Below, one piece after another: positions 55,456 to 64,000 of a stretch of 64,000 nucleotides of DNA (within the stretch, counting starts at the first letter, position 1; each line of letters starts with the position of its first letter). The DNA is from Thermaerobacillus caldiproteolyticus (GTDB lineage: Bacteria > Bacillota > Bacilli > Bacillales > Anoxybacillaceae). The position numbers and the translations under genes are program-made. The stretch is from the NCBI RefSeq assembly GCF_013761245.1, contig NZ_JACDUT010000002.1:1-64000 (forward strand), in the 5' to 3' direction. Under the pieces are notes generated by a model, which was given only the letters and a program-made list of their open reading frames with translations, had not been told where the DNA came from and did no database searches.

Positions 55456-56461
55456 TAATATCATCTCCTCCACCGCGTGCAACAACGATTTCGCCCGCTT
55501 CTTCGAGGCGACGAATCACTGACACAATACGTGATTGTGCTTCCTCCACATCGCGCAGACGAACCGGTCCCATAAACTCCATCTCTTCTTTGAACGTTTC
55601 GGCCATGCGTGTCGACATGTTGCGAAAGACAACTTCTTTGACCTCGTCGCTCGATACTTTCAGTGCCAGCATTAAATCGTTGTTGTCTACTTCGCGAATG
55701 ACACGTTGAATCGCGCGATTGTCAAGAGTAACGATATCTTCGAATACAAACATCCGCTTTTTAATTTCTTCAGCCAATTCCGGATCTTGAATTTCAAGTG
55801 CATCAAGAATCGTTCGTTCCGTGCTGCGGTCAACGCCGTTTAGCACTTCAACGACCGCCTCAATACCGCCCGTTTGCGTATAATCTTGTACAAAGGTCGC
55901 TGATAGCTTGCGTTCTAAAATTTGTTCGACCTCGTTAATGATTTCCGGAGATGTACTATCCATTAATGCGATTCTTCGCGCAATATCAGCCTGCATTTCT
56001 TGAGGCAATGCCGATAAAATTTGTCCGGCTTGCGTCGGTTCGAGATAAGATAGTACAAGAGCAATTGTTTGTGGGTGCTCATTCTGAATAAAGTTTAATA
56101 TTTGCGCTGGGTCAGCTTTGCGAGCAAAATCAAATGGTCTCACCATCAACGCAGATGTTAAACGGTTAATAATGTTCATCGCTTTGTCCGAGCCAAGCGC
56201 TTTTTCCAATACTTCTTTTGCGTAAGCAATTCCACCTTGCGAAATGTAATCTTGCGCTAATGCGATTTGATGAAATTCCTCTAACACTTCCTCTTTTTCC
56301 TGAGCTTCCACTTGACGAACGTTCGAAATCTCTAATGTTAGTTTTTCAATTTCTTCTTCCGATAAGTGCTTATAAACAGAAGCGGATACGTCTGGCCCAA
56401 GAGAAATGAGGAGTATGGCAGCTTTTTGCCTTCCCGTTAATTCGCTTTTTTTCTTTGCCAT
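55448..56461 (-). CDS. fliG: Flagellar motor switch protein FliG
   Basis: FliG forms the upper switch ring and touches the stators. The 337 aa is made of three helical domains: N-terminal (1-100, LTGRQKAAILLISLGPDVSASVYKHL, split) that joins FliF, a middle domain with the EHPQTIALVLSYL motif (about 127-139), and a C-terminal torque domain with charged residues in IKKRMFVFEDIVTLDNRAIQRVIREVD (split, about 240-265). GGGGGAA precedes the ATG. It follows fliF by 12 bp. Confidence 0.96.
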   Translation of the reverse strand: MAKKKSELTGRQKAAILLISLGPDVSASVYKHLSEEEIEKLTLEISNVRQVEAQEKEEVLEEFHQIALAQDYISQGGIAYAKEVLEKALGSDKAMNIINRLTSALMVRPFDFARKADPAQILNFIQNEHPQTIALVLSYLEPTQAGQILSALPQEMQADIARRIALMDSTSPEIINEVEQILERKLSATFVQDYTQTGGIEAVVEVLNGVDRSTERTILDALEIQDPELAEEIKKRMFVFEDIVTLDNRAIQRVIREVDNNDLMLALKVSSDEVKEVVFRNMSTRMAETFKEEMEFMGPVRLRDVEEAQSRIVSVIRRLEEAGEIVVARGGGDDIIV

Positions 56462-56473
56462 TCTTCATTCCCC

Positions 56474-58066
56474 CTAGTCTTCCGCCAACCAAGCTCTTAG
56501 TAGCTTTGCAAATTCATCCGGCTTTTCTTTTGCTAGTTTTTCAAGCTGCTTGCGGCGCAGTGTTGACTCTGTTTCTCGTTCTTGATGAATATCTGGAATT
56601 TCAGGAACAACTGGCTGTTCAATTAATTCATCCAGCTCTTCTTCATCATCTTGTTTACGCTTGCGCCATAGGAAAAAGACAATCAGACCGATTAAAATTG
56701 CAGCAACAATTCCACCGGCAATATATGCCCATGTTGGAATCGCCGATTTTGGCTCAGTAAATTTCATTTTTCCGTTAAATGGCTGAACAGAAACGACAAT
56801 TCGGTTTTGAATGTCCGCATCGGTTAATTGTTGTCCGTTGTCCTTGGAAATCGATGTACGGACAATCGTTCCCAAGATTTTTTGAATATCATCGACCGTT
56901 TGTTGTGGCAAGGAGTTTGGATCTTTCGGATTTGGTGGTTCCACCATGACTTGAATTCCTAAATCGCGAACTTTATACGGGCTTTCGACAATATGTTTTT
57001 TTATTCTGTTAACTTCGTTATTAATTGTTTCTTCTGTTCGCTCATAATCTCCGTTTGTATCGCCCGTTGTTGTTTGATAGCTTGGAACTTCGTTTTCTCC
57101 TGTACCAGCTACTCCTCCCGGTTGCGCTCCTTTTCCTGAATAAGTTTCTTTAATCCGCTGAACGCTAACAGCAATACCTTGTTTATTTTGTTCATCTACA
57201 GGAGTCACCAAGTTTTCTTCGCGATTTTCTTGAGTAAAATCGACATCTGCAGTAACAGATACAACCACTTTATCCTGTCCCATCATCGTGCCAAGCATTT
57301 GCTGGACTTGACGTTGAATGTCCCGCTCGATTTGCTTCTTCACTTCTTGTTGCGTAGCAAATGCCGTACCTGTCGATAAATTTTTGTCATTATTTTTTAA
57401 GTCAAAATACTCAAAATATTGATTCATAATGACGATATTATCAGTAGGAAGGTTCGGAACGCTTTTGGACACGAGATGATATAATGCCTTAATTTGTTCA
57501 TCGCTAAATTGATAGCCTGGTTTGGTTTTTAACACGACCGAAGCCGATGCTTCTCCCTGATCGTCTGAAACAAATACGCTCTGCTGTGGAAGGCTAATCA
57601 TGACTTTCGCGTCTTCCACTCCATCAATGCTTTTGATTAAATTGGCAAGTTCTGTTTGCATTGCTTCTAGTTTTACGACGTTAAACTCATTGTCCGTCAT
57701 ACCGAAACTAGCATTTTTCCCAAAAAAGGAATAATCAATGCTGCCGCTGTTCGGGATTCCTTCCGCTGCTAGTTCGACTTTTAATGTATCAGCCATTTTT
57801 TCCGGCACTTTAATCGTCGTACCGTTATCGGTAACCTGTGACTCGACACCGCGTTGGTCAAGCGTCGCTTTAATTTGCCCTGTTTCCTGCGGCGTTAAGT
57901 TGCTGTATAGCGGCACGAAGTTCGGTCTTGTTGCCCAAAATGACGTAACAGCAACAAGAAGAAGAAACAATAGAATACCGCCAATAGCAATTATTTTTTG
58001 CTTTTTTGTACGCCCTTTCCAGAAAGACGTAAATCGATGTATCCAGTCTTTTAATCTATCGTTCAT
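56474..58066 (-). CDS. fliF: Flagellar MS-ring protein FliF
   Basis: FliF builds the membrane-supramembrane ring, the base of the flagellum. It has two transmembrane segments (about residues 25-46 and 452-473), ring-building motifs in between (YSNLTPQETGQIKATLDQRGVE, split; EGIPNSGSIDYSFFGKNASFGMTDNEF, split), and a C-terminal tail that binds FliG (LEKLAKEKPDEFAKLLRAWLAED, split). 530 aa is normal. GGGGGAA precedes the ATG. It lies 56 bp after fliE. Confidence 0.96.
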   Translation of the reverse strand: MNDRLKDWIHRFTSFWKGRTKKQKIIAIGGILLFLLLVAVTSFWATRPNFVPLYSNLTPQETGQIKATLDQRGVESQVTDNGTTIKVPEKMADTLKVELAAEGIPNSGSIDYSFFGKNASFGMTDNEFNVVKLEAMQTELANLIKSIDGVEDAKVMISLPQQSVFVSDDQGEASASVVLKTKPGYQFSDEQIKALYHLVSKSVPNLPTDNIVIMNQYFEYFDLKNNDKNLSTGTAFATQQEVKKQIERDIQRQVQQMLGTMMGQDKVVVSVTADVDFTQENREENLVTPVDEQNKQGIAVSVQRIKETYSGKGAQPGGVAGTGENEVPSYQTTTGDTNGDYERTEETINNEVNRIKKHIVESPYKVRDLGIQVMVEPPNPKDPNSLPQQTVDDIQKILGTIVRTSISKDNGQQLTDADIQNRIVVSVQPFNGKMKFTEPKSAIPTWAYIAGGIVAAILIGLIVFFLWRKRKQDDEEELDELIEQPVVPEIPDIHQERETESTLRRKQLEKLAKEKPDEFAKLLRAWLAED

Positions 58067-58122
58067 AGTATTCCCCCGATTACTGCGAGATGAGCATGTT
58101 CATTAGTATGTATAAGTATGTA

Positions 58123-58425
58123 TTAGACCTGCATTCTCATCATTTCTTGGTACGCTTCGATAACCTTATTGCGAACTTCTAATGCAAGCTGCAAAGAGAT
58201 GCTCGCTTTTTGTGAAGCGATCATTACTTGATGTAAGTCGACATTTTCACCGTTGACAAGTTTTTGTGTTAATTCGTCCGATTTTACTTGTTCGTCGTTT
58301 ACCTTATTGATCGCATCTTTTAAAAATTGGGAAAACGCCTTTTGCGCCTCTGATGATTTTGTGGTTGGAAGCATTTCCGTATTAGAAACTGCTGGAACCC
58401 ATCCTTGGTTAACTCCTTGAATCAT
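58123..58425 (-). CDS. fliE: Flagellar hook-basal body complex protein FliE
   Basis: FliE is the adaptor between the MS ring and rod. The 100 aa has SEAQKAFSQFLKDAINKVNDEQVKSDELTQKLVNGENVDLHQVMIASQKASISLQLALEVRNKVIEAYQEMMRMQV in overview, of which LHQVMIASQKASIS (about 64-77) and NKVIEAYQEMMRMQV (terminal coil) are the signature. AAAGGAG precedes the ATG. It follows flgC by 13 bp. Confidence 0.95.
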   Translation of the reverse strand: MIQGVNQGWVPAVSNTEMLPTTKSSEAQKAFSQFLKDAINKVNDEQVKSDELTQKLVNGENVDLHQVMIASQKASISLQLALEVRNKVIEAYQEMMRMQV

Positions 58426-58438
58426 TACTCATTCTCCT

Positions 58439-58885
58439 TTATTTTCCGATTTCTAATGCTTTCATCAACATTCCTTTTGTCGCGTTAAAAACAGTCACAT
58501 TCGCTTCATAAGACCGGGTCGCACTTATTAAATCGACCATTTCTTTCAACGGGTCAACGTTTGGTAGCTGCACATATCCGTCCCGGTTCGCATCCGGATG
58601 AGTTGGATCGTAAACGAGTTTAAAAGGTGTTTCATCCTCAACAATTTTTGTCACTTTGACACCGCTACCGACGGAAGAACGGCTGTTCATTGCCGCCTGC
58701 AAGTATGTAGAAAAACCTTCTTCTTTTGGTTCCATGACAACTAATTTCCGCCGGTACGGCTCCCATTGTCCATTGACGAACCGAGCCCGCGTCGTATCTA
58801 CATTCGCCATGTTTGAGGAGATGACGTCCATGCGCAATCGCTGTGCCGTCAGTGCCGAAGCGGTCGCATTTAAGCCTTCAAACAT
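58439..58885 (-). CDS. flgC: Flagellar rod protein FlgC
   Basis: FlgC is a proximal rod protein. The 148 aa has the N-terminal SALTAQRLRMDVISSNMANVDTT (split, residues 11-33) and the C-terminal EMVDLISATRSYEANVTVFNATKGMLMKALEIGK coil (split), typical of the rod-hook family. AGGGAAG precedes the ATG. It lies 3 bp after flgB, so both are co-translated. Confidence 0.95.
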   Translation of the reverse strand: MFEGLNATASALTAQRLRMDVISSNMANVDTTRARFVNGQWEPYRRKLVVMEPKEEGFSTYLQAAMNSRSSVGSGVKVTKIVEDETPFKLVYDPTHPDANRDGYVQLPNVDPLKEMVDLISATRSYEANVTVFNATKGMLMKALEIGK

Positions 58886-58888
58886 CGA

Positions 58889-59281
58889 TTACTTCCCTCC
58901 TTTAATAACAGTTTTTAACGTATTGAATTTTCCGTTCAACTGCTCAATTAATGCATTGTAATAAATTTGATTTTCTGCCAAATCCGACATTTCTTTATCA
59001 ATATCGACATTATTTCCATTATGATTGTATACTACATCGTTTCTTGTCGCCACAAAAAAATTGCCAGTTGCATCATGCTGAAACTCAAAGTGTTTTGGGT
59101 TTGTACGCTTCGCTTTCAACGAAGTAAGCGCGCGATCCAGCTCCGTTTTAAACCGAACCTCCTTTGCTTTGTAATTCGGTGTGTCGACATTTGCGATATT
59201 ATTCGCAATCACTTTTTCTCTCAACGACGCATAATCAAGTCCTTGTTCAAGCATCGTAATCGTCTTGGAAAATAATTTCAA
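58889..59281 (-). CDS. flgB: Flagellar rod protein FlgB
   Basis: FlgB is the first gene of the fla/che operon and encodes a rod protein. The 130 aa has LREKVIANNIANVDTPNYKAKEVRFK (split, residues 20-45), the family signature, and a C-terminal helical end. The start is a TTG at 59281 with GAGGGGA about 7 nt upstream, giving MKLFSKTITML. A TTG at the start of a 31-gene operon may lower the yield. The 340 bp before it hold the operon promoter and folded sequence. Confidence 0.94.
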   Translation of the reverse strand: MKLFSKTITMLEQGLDYASLREKVIANNIANVDTPNYKAKEVRFKTELDRALTSLKAKRTNPKHFEFQHDATGNFFVATRNDVVYNHNGNNVDIDKEMSDLAENQIYYNALIEQLNGKFNTLKTVIKGGK

Positions 59282-59621
59282 ACAAAATCCCCTCTTTTTT
59301 CCTATTTTTCGACAATAGCTCTATTTCCCATTTTATAAGAATGTAAAAACAATGTATAGCCGGAATATTGTACTATTTTTCCATACAAAAAATAACAAAA
59401 AAGTAAAGGTAATCGCTTAACATTGAGGGGCAACATTCTTTTGGCGTCACAGTAAGAGAATGTTTTCTGCAAAAAGTAAAGCAAGGAGATGTAGTTGTAG
59501 TCTATCCCCTTTCTTTCGCAAGAAAAGCATAAGCGCCCTTTCCGGATGAGACAGTATTTTTGTGATCTGGGAGAGCTAGCTAAATCTTTTAGCCGTCTAA
59601 AGTTCTTGCTTTCATAAAAAT
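59282..59621 (-). promoter_or_regulatory. fla/che operon promoter and leader region
   Basis: A 340-bp gap between the codY terminator and flgB. On the minus strand, TACAAT (59367-59372) is a fair sigma-A -10, with no strong -35 17 bp upstream. CCGGCTAT (about 59355-59362) weakly resembles the sigma-D -10 GCCGATAT, with GAAA about 14 bp upstream. Upstream lie hairpins: GCTAAA/TTTAGC (near 59580-59595), a stem with GCGA tetraloop (near 59507-59526), and AACATTCT/AGAATGTT (59432-59439 with 59457-59464). A CodY-like half match, GTTTTCTGCAAAAA, is at 59462-59475 (5 mismatches). In B. subtilis CodY and SwrA act on this promoter; that is only suggested here. Confidence 0.45.
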
Positions 59622-59657
59622 AAAAAAGAGCATTCATCGAACGGAATGCTCTTTTTT
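59622..59657 (-). terminator. Rho-independent terminator of codY
   Basis: A perfect 14-bp stem (59622-59635 with 59644-59657, arms AAAAAAGAGCATTC/GAATGCTCTTTTTT) with an 8-nt loop lies 4 bp past the codY stop. The U run ends the 3' arm on the minus strand. It separates the codY unit from the flagellar operon. Confidence 0.95.
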
Positions 59658-59661
59658 CATT

Positions 59662-60441
59662 TTAATGTGATTTTAATTTCTCAAGCTCTGTTAAAAACTT
59701 ATCATTTAGCACTTTAATGTACGTTCCTTTCATACCAAGAGAACGCGATTCAATGACACCCGCACTTTCAAGTTTACGAAGGGCATTTACGATAACCGAA
59801 CGTGTAATGCCAACGCGGTCAGCAATTTTACTTGCGACAAGTAATCCTTCCGTGCCGTCCAGCTCTTCAAAAATATGTTCAATAGCCTCAAGTTCACTGT
59901 ATGATAGTGAGCTAATTGCCATTTGTACAACAGCTTTGCTTCTCGCTTCTTCTTCAATTTCTTCCGCTTTTTCACGCAAAATTTCCATGCCGACAACAGT
60001 AGCACCGTATTCCGCTAAAATTAAATCATCGTCGTTAAACTCACGATCGAGTCTCGATAAAATTAATGTTCCAAGCCGTTCGCCACCGCCGTTAATCGGC
60101 ACGATTGTCGTTAACCCTGTTTTAAATAAATCGCGGTTTTCAACCGGGAACGCTGTATATTCACTATTAATATCAAGGTTAGGTGAAGTTTCAGTGATAT
60201 TAAATAAGCTTTTCGTGTACTCCTCAGGAAATTGACGATCCTCTAACATTTTTTTCATTCGTTCATTTTCAATGGACTGCTTAATCGCAAAACCAAGCAA
60301 TTTCCCGCGGCGACTGACAACAAACACATTCGCTTCAATCACTTGGCAAAGTGTTTCTGCCATTTCTTTAAAGTTAACTGGTTTTCCCGCTGCTTTTTGC
60401 AGCATCGCATTAATCGTTCTTGTTTTCTGCAATAAATTCAT
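59662..60441 (-). CDS. codY: GTP- and isoleucine-sensing repressor CodY
   Basis: CodY represses nutrient and motility genes when GTP and branched-chain amino acids are plentiful. The 259 aa has an N-terminal GAF domain (1-155) with [16 protein letters not shown] and [13 protein letters not shown], a helical linker, and a winged helix DNA-binding domain (about 165-259) whose recognition helix lies in [31 protein letters not shown] (split, 203-233). AGGAGGAG precedes the ATG. It lies 25 bp after hslU, as in B. subtilis, where xerC-hslVU-codY form one operon. Confidence 0.97.
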   Translation of the reverse strand: MNLLQKTRTINAMLQKAAGKPVNFKEMAETLCQVIEANVFVVSRRGKLLGFAIKQSIENERMKKMLEDRQFPEEYTKSLFNITETSPNLDINSEYTAFPVENRDLFKTGLTTIVPINGGGERLGTLILSRLDREFNDDDLILAEYGATVVGMEILREKAEEIEEEARSKAVVQMAISSLSYSELEAIEHIFEELDGTEGLLVASKIADRVGITRSVIVNALRKLESAGVIESRSLGMKGTYIKVLNDKFLTELEKLKSH

Positions 60442-60466
60442 GATTTATCTCCTCCTATTCTCATCA

Positions 60467-61864
60467 CTACAAAATAAATTCACTTAAATCTTTGTTTTTG
60501 ACAATGCTGCCGAGCTTTTGTTCGACATATTGCGGTGTAATCACGACTTTTTCAAGCGTAATATCCGGGGCTTCAAATAGTAAATCTTCCAGTAATTTTT
60601 CCATGATCGTATGAAGGCGTCTCGCCCCGATATTATCCGTCGCTTGATTCACCTCAAAAGCCACTTCAGCAATCTTATGAATAGCATCGTCAGAAAATTC
60701 AAGATTTATACCTTCTGTAGCAAGAAGCGCTGTATATTGTTTAATGAGCGCATTATTAGGCTCCACTAGTATTCTTACGAAATCATCGACAGAAAGTTTC
60801 GCTAATTCGACACGAATCGGAAAACGCCCTTGCAACTCTGGGATTAAATCGGACGGTTTGGCTATGTGAAAGGCACCAGCAGCAATAAATAAAATATGAT
60901 CTGTTTTGACAGGACCGTATTTGGTCATAACAGTCGATCCTTCCACAATCGGTAAAATATCGCGCTGTACTCCTTCACGGGACACGTCGGCGGAAGAAGC
61001 ATTTTGCCCTCTTCGTGCGATTTTGTCAATTTCATCGATGAAAATGATTCCAGATTGTTCAGCAAGCCGTACTGCTTCTTGGGTTACTTCGTCCATGTCA
61101 ATTAATTTTTGCGCTTCTTCGTTTGTTAGCACTTTGCGCGCTTCACTTACTTTCAGCTTGCGGTTTTTGCGCCGCTTCGGCATGAGGCTGCTTAATGCAT
61201 CTTGCATGTTCATGCCCATCTGCTCGATGCCCGCCCCTTGCAAAAAGTCGAACAACGTTGCTTGCTGCTCTTCGACTTCAATCGTGACAAGCTCGTCTTC
61301 CAATTCTCCGTTTGCAAGTTGCAGCGCGACTTGTCTTCTTTTTTGTTCGATATACTGCTCATCTTGCGTATGTGCCGTATCTTGTTGTGCCGTTTGGCCG
61401 CCTCCGAATAATAGTTCGAGCGGATTTTTCATCGTTTGTTTTTGTTTCCCCGGCACCAAAAGTTCCACAAGCCGTTTGTTCGCTTGCTGTTCAGCGCGGT
61501 CTTTTACTTCATTCATTTTCCGTTCTTTCACTAACCGAACAGATGTTTCAACAAGGTCACGCACCATTGATTCAACGTCACGACCAACATAACCAACTTC
61601 GGTAAACTTCGTTGCTTCTACTTTAATAAATGGTGCCCCGACAAGTTTGGCCAACCTTCTTGCGATTTCTGTCTTCCCTACCCCTGTTGGACCGATCATT
61701 AAGATGTTTTTCGGCACAACTTCATCGCGCAATTTTTCATCAAGCAAGCTGCGGCGATAGCGGTTTCGCAAAGCGATTGCAACCGCTTTTTTCGCTTCTT
61801 TCTGACCGACGATAAATTGGTCAAGCTTCTCGACAATTTGCCGTGGTGTTAAGTTTTCGTTCAT
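60467..61864 (-). CDS. hslU: HslU/ClpY AAA+ unfoldase
   Basis: HslU unfolds substrates and feeds them to HslV. The 465 aa has the AAA domain with Walker [10 protein letters not shown] (58-66), an intermediate I domain (about 100-235) rich in charged residues, Walker [13 protein letters not shown], the sensor region and the C-terminal hexamer-contact domain (about 330-465) with [16 protein letters not shown]. The start at 61864 follows GGGAGGAGG; the frame is open upstream, but that part is not like relatives. It lies 20 bp after hslV. Confidence 0.96.
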   Translation of the reverse strand: MNENLTPRQIVEKLDQFIVGQKEAKKAVAIALRNRYRRSLLDEKLRDEVVPKNILMIGPTGVGKTEIARRLAKLVGAPFIKVEATKFTEVGYVGRDVESMVRDLVETSVRLVKERKMNEVKDRAEQQANKRLVELLVPGKQKQTMKNPLELLFGGGQTAQQDTAHTQDEQYIEQKRRQVALQLANGELEDELVTIEVEEQQATLFDFLQGAGIEQMGMNMQDALSSLMPKRRKNRKLKVSEARKVLTNEEAQKLIDMDEVTQEAVRLAEQSGIIFIDEIDKIARRGQNASSADVSREGVQRDILPIVEGSTVMTKYGPVKTDHILFIAAGAFHIAKPSDLIPELQGRFPIRVELAKLSVDDFVRILVEPNNALIKQYTALLATEGINLEFSDDAIHKIAEVAFEVNQATDNIGARRLHTIMEKLLEDLLFEAPDITLEKVVITPQYVEQKLGSIVKNKDLSEFIL

Positions 61865-61884
61865 CTCTCTCCCTCCTCCCTTTC

Positions 61885-62427
61885 TTACAATTCCTCGACA
61901 ATAATATGGTCGTTTGTATACACACAAATATTAGCAGCAATTTCTAAAGCCGCTTTAGCAATTTCTTTCGCTGATAGCTGTTCTCCTGCATATTGCTTCA
62001 GTGCACGTCCTGCCGCTAGCGCATAATTCCCGCCAGAACCAATTGCTAAAATGCCATCGTCCGGTTCAATTACTTCCCCTGTTCCCGATACTAACAATAA
62101 ATGGCTTTCATCCATCACAATTAGCATCGCTTCCAACCGCCGCAACACTTTATCGCTGCGCCATTCCTTCGCCAGCTCGACCGCCGCACGCGGCAAGTTC
62201 CCGTTGAATTCTTCTAATTTCCCTTCAAACATCTCAAATAACGTAAACGCATCAGCAACAGATCCAGCAAAACCGGCTAATACTTTTCCCTGAAATAGCC
62301 TTCTTACTTTTTTTGCTGTATGCTTCATGACGACAGCATTTCCGAACGTGACTTGACCGTCACCAGCCATTGCGCATCTCCCGTTATGACGGATCGCAAA
62401 AATCGTCGTGGCATGGAACTGTTCCAT
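61885..62427 (-). CDS. hslV: HslV/ClpQ peptidase subunit
   Basis: HslV is the proteasome-like peptidase of the HslVU protease. The 180 aa shows the [19 protein letters not shown] signature (residues 20-38) and [11 protein letters not shown]. The N-terminus reads [11 protein letters not shown]. In B. subtilis ClpQ an N-terminal serine after Met is reported to be the nucleophile, but here residue 2 is Glu, so Thr7 after loss of six residues is the natural candidate, as in other HslV. AAGGAGGA precedes the ATG. It lies 36 bp after xerC. Confidence 0.95.
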   Translation of the reverse strand: MEQFHATTIFAIRHNGRCAMAGDGQVTFGNAVVMKHTAKKVRRLFQGKVLAGFAGSVADAFTLFEMFEGKLEEFNGNLPRAAVELAKEWRSDKVLRRLEAMLIVMDESHLLLVSGTGEVIEPDDGILAIGSGGNYALAAGRALKQYAGEQLSAKEIAKAALEIAANICVYTNDHIIVEEL

Positions 62428-62462
62428 TCGTTATCTTCCTCCTTCCCGACTAGCGGCAGTCA

Positions 62463-63365
62463 TTATGCCCGCGGGTGTGTATGCAAATAAATATGGCGCA
62501 AGCGATCTTTTGTGACATGAGTATATACTTGTGTTGACGAAAGGTGCGCGTGTCCCAACAATTCTTGAACAGTACGCATATCTGCGCCTTCATTCAGCAA
62601 ATGTGTAGCAAACGTATGCCTTAGGACGTGCGGGCTTATTTTTTGCATAATCGCCGCTTTCTTGACCATCTCGTTTAAAATATGACGTACCCCTCGAGGT
62701 GTTAATGGGTTCCCGCGAGCATTCACAAACAAATAGTTATGAGCGGTTTTCCCTTTTTGCAAAAGCTCACGCCGCCCGTTTTGAACGTATCGTTCTAACG
62801 CTTCTTTAGCAAAGCGTCCAAACGGAACATAGCGCTGTTTATTTCCTTTACCATGAATTAACATCGTTGAAACAGAAAAATCAATATCGGAAAGTTGAAT
62901 GTGACAACATTCACTAACACGAATACCTGTGGCGTAAAGAAGCTCGATCAGCGCTTGGTTGCGTTGTCCGAGTGCTGTATTTACATCATTGACATGAAAC
63001 AAGCTTTCTAATTCCTGCTCGTATAAAAAACTAGGAATTTTTTGTTCTTTTTTCGGTAACGCTGCCAACGCAAACGGATTTTCCGCCACTTTTTTTTCTC
63101 GCAATAAAAACTTATAAAAGCTTCGCAAGCTAGATATTTTACGCGAAATGGAGCGACTTGATTGTTGCTCATGATGTAGATTCGTCAAATAAAGACGGAC
63201 ATCGCTATACGTGACTTCCTCTAAACGCTCAATCGCCTGCTCGTTCATAAAGGCAAAAAATTGTTCAATATCGCGTTTGTAACACACAATAGTATATTCT
63301 GAATAATTTTTTTCAATTTGTAAATATTCTATGAACAAATTTAACGCAATTTTCAAATTTTCCAT
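62463..63365 (-). CDS. xerC: Tyrosine recombinase XerC
   Basis: XerC (CodV in B. subtilis) resolves chromosome dimers at dif with XerD (RipX). The 300 aa has an N-terminal SAM-like core-binding domain (1-100) and a catalytic domain with Arg149 (ATGIRVSE), Lys173 (HGKGNK), His246 and Arg249 (HVLRHTFATHLL), His272 (GHAHLSSTQ) and the nucleophile Tyr281. All catalytic residues are intact. The start at 63365 follows GAGGTG by 6 nt. It lies between trmFO and hslV, as in B. subtilis, with a hairpin just upstream. Confidence 0.95.
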   Translation of the reverse strand: MENLKIALNLFIEYLQIEKNYSEYTIVCYKRDIEQFFAFMNEQAIERLEEVTYSDVRLYLTNLHHEQQSSRSISRKISSLRSFYKFLLREKKVAENPFALAALPKKEQKIPSFLYEQELESLFHVNDVNTALGQRNQALIELLYATGIRVSECCHIQLSDIDFSVSTMLIHGKGNKQRYVPFGRFAKEALERYVQNGRRELLQKGKTAHNYLFVNARGNPLTPRGVRHILNEMVKKAAIMQKISPHVLRHTFATHLLNEGADMRTVQELLGHAHLSSTQVYTHVTKDRLRHIYLHTHPRA

Positions 63366-63378
63366 TCTCAACACCTCA

Positions 63379-63418
63379 CAAGGGCTATTAAATATTAACA
63401 TACATTTAACAGCCCTTG
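63379..63418 (-). other. Long hairpin between trmFO and xerC
   Basis: Arms CAAGGGCT (63379-63386) and AGCCCTTG (63411-63418) pair, and an inner TTAAAT/ATTTAA (63388-63393 with 63404-63409) extends the stem past one mismatch. No U tract follows on the minus strand. It ends 2 bp before the xerC ribosome site (GAGGTG), so it could affect initiation or RNA processing. Confidence 0.65.
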
Positions 63419-63431
63419 CAATGAATTTCTA

Positions 63432-64000
63432 TCAATTTTTTACAAAATTCTGAATTGTGTCCAATGCTCGTTGTGCGTATCGTTCATTACGCTGCTTTTT
63501 ATCTTTAATCGTCTCCTCAAGTGGCGCAAATAAGCCAAAATTCGCATTCATTGGCTGAAAATGATTCGGGTTGGCGGTCGTAATGTAATGCGCCATGCTA
63601 CCAATGGCTGTTTCTGGTGGAAAGACAATCAACTCTTGTCCTAATACGAGCCGTGCCGCGTTGATGCCAGCCACTAATCCTGATGCCGCCGATTCTACAT
63701 ATCCTTCAACCCCAGTCATTTGCCCAGCAAAAAATAAATCATCTCGCTCTTTATATTGATACGTTGGCCGTAGCAATTTTGGAGAGTTAATAAAAGTATT
63801 GCGATGCATCACACCGTAGCGAACGATTTCCGCGTTTTCTAGTCCCGGAATGAGACGGATGACTTCTTTTTGCGGTCCCCATTTTAAATGAGTTTGAAAT
63901 CCAACGATATTGTAAAGAGTGCCTGCTGCATCATCTTGGCGGAGCTGGACGACAGCAAACGGGCGCTTTCCTGTACGCGGGTCTTCAAGCCCCACCGGCT
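63432..64000 (-). CDS. trmFO: tRNA (uracil-5-)-methyltransferase TrmFO, C-terminal part
   Basis: TrmFO (Gid) methylates U54 of tRNA using methylene-tetrahydrofolate and FAD. About 189 residues of the C-terminal part are present and the 5' end is cut by the window. The frame is open to base 64000. Recognisable segments are [23 protein letters not shown] (split), [17 protein letters not shown] (about residues 30-46 of the fragment), [23 protein letters not shown] (split) and [20 protein letters not shown] (the GQ.TGVEGY motif). The order trmFO-xerC-hslV-hslU-codY matches B. subtilis. Confidence 0.95.
   Translation of the reverse strand, partial: PVGLEDPRTGKRPFAVVQLRQDDAAGTLYNIVGFQTHLKWGPQKEVIRLIPGLENAEIVRYGVMHRNTFINSPKLLRPTYQYKERDDLFFAGQMTGVEGYVESAASGLVAGINAARLVLGQELIVFPPETAIGSMAHYITTANPNHFQPMNANFGLFAPLEETIKDKKQRNERYAQRALDTIQNFVKN

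Noticed and set aside
59402-59480. c-di-GMP-I riboswitch in the fla/che leader
   Set aside because: The stretch GTGACGCCAAAAG superficially recalls the GACGCAAAGC core, but the rest of the conserved core and receptor elements are absent.
59302-59637. A 111-codon minus-strand frame in the codY-flgB gap
   Set aside because: No ribosome site, it runs over the codY terminator loop and across probable promoter sequence, and the predicted protein has no recognisable family or composition.
60906-61592. Long plus-strand open frame of 228 codons opposite hslU
   Set aside because: It is a mirror of the hslU coding frame; the product is Ser/Cys-rich with no motifs, and hslU itself is a complete conserved gene.

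Overview
The window is a chromosomal segment of a Bacillaceae bacterium, most likely the Anoxybacillus/Geobacillus branch. This rests on protein similarity recognised by eye (B. subtilis-like but divergent), on near-perfect conservation of the B. subtilis dapA-to-trmFO gene order, and on B. subtilis-type chemotaxis and flagellar features: cheC, cheD, a fused fliY, flhF/flhG and swrB. A Gram-positive PolC, two dipicolinate synthase subunits and a sigma-K-like promoter indicate an endospore former. Except for a transposase fragment at the left edge and one RNA-like element behind sigD, everything reads on the minus strand, so transcription runs from high to low coordinates.

From right to left: trmFO (cut by the window end), xerC, hslV, hslU and codY form a housekeeping/regulatory block (59.6-64 kb). 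After the codY terminator and a 340-bp structured intergenic region comes the fla/che operon (59.3 down to 31.7 kb, about 31 genes). It holds rod and MS-ring genes (flgB, flgC, fliE, fliF), switch and export ATPase genes (fliG, fliH, fliI, fliJ), hook genes (ylxF, fliK, flgD, flgE, flbD, fliL), switch and adaptation genes (fliM, fliY, cheY), the export gate (fliO, fliP, fliQ, fliR, flhB, flhA), placement GTPases (flhF, flhG), chemotaxis genes (cheB, cheA, cheW, cheC, cheD), sigD, two small orphan genes and swrB.

Next come rpsB and tsf (translation), pyrH, frr, uppS, cdsA, dxr and rseP (nucleotide, lipid and isoprenoid synthesis, membrane proteolysis), proS and polC. The nusA operon follows (rimP, nusA, rnpM/ylxR, ylxQ, infB, ylxP, rbfA, truB, ribF), then rpsO and pnp. 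Last are ylxY, mlpA, ymxH, the dipicolinate genes dpaA/dpaB, and asd, dapG and dapA of the aspartate/diaminopimelate pathway. These tie lysine and cell-wall precursor synthesis to the spore chemical dipicolinate, which is made from the DapA product.

The most unusual item lies between sigD and the next small gene (about 32.63-32.93 kb). It is a gene-less plus-strand block of hairpins that ends like the right end of an IS200/IS605 tnpB-type element, i.e. a candidate solo omega/reRNA left in the flagellar operon. Other points of interest are the leaders of rpsO and rpsB, the codY-flgB intergenic region, two uncharacterised small proteins next to sigD, an SD-hairpin-start arrangement at flbD, and the synteny break after dapA where a transposase fragment sits. 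No tRNA, rRNA or CRISPR array was seen.
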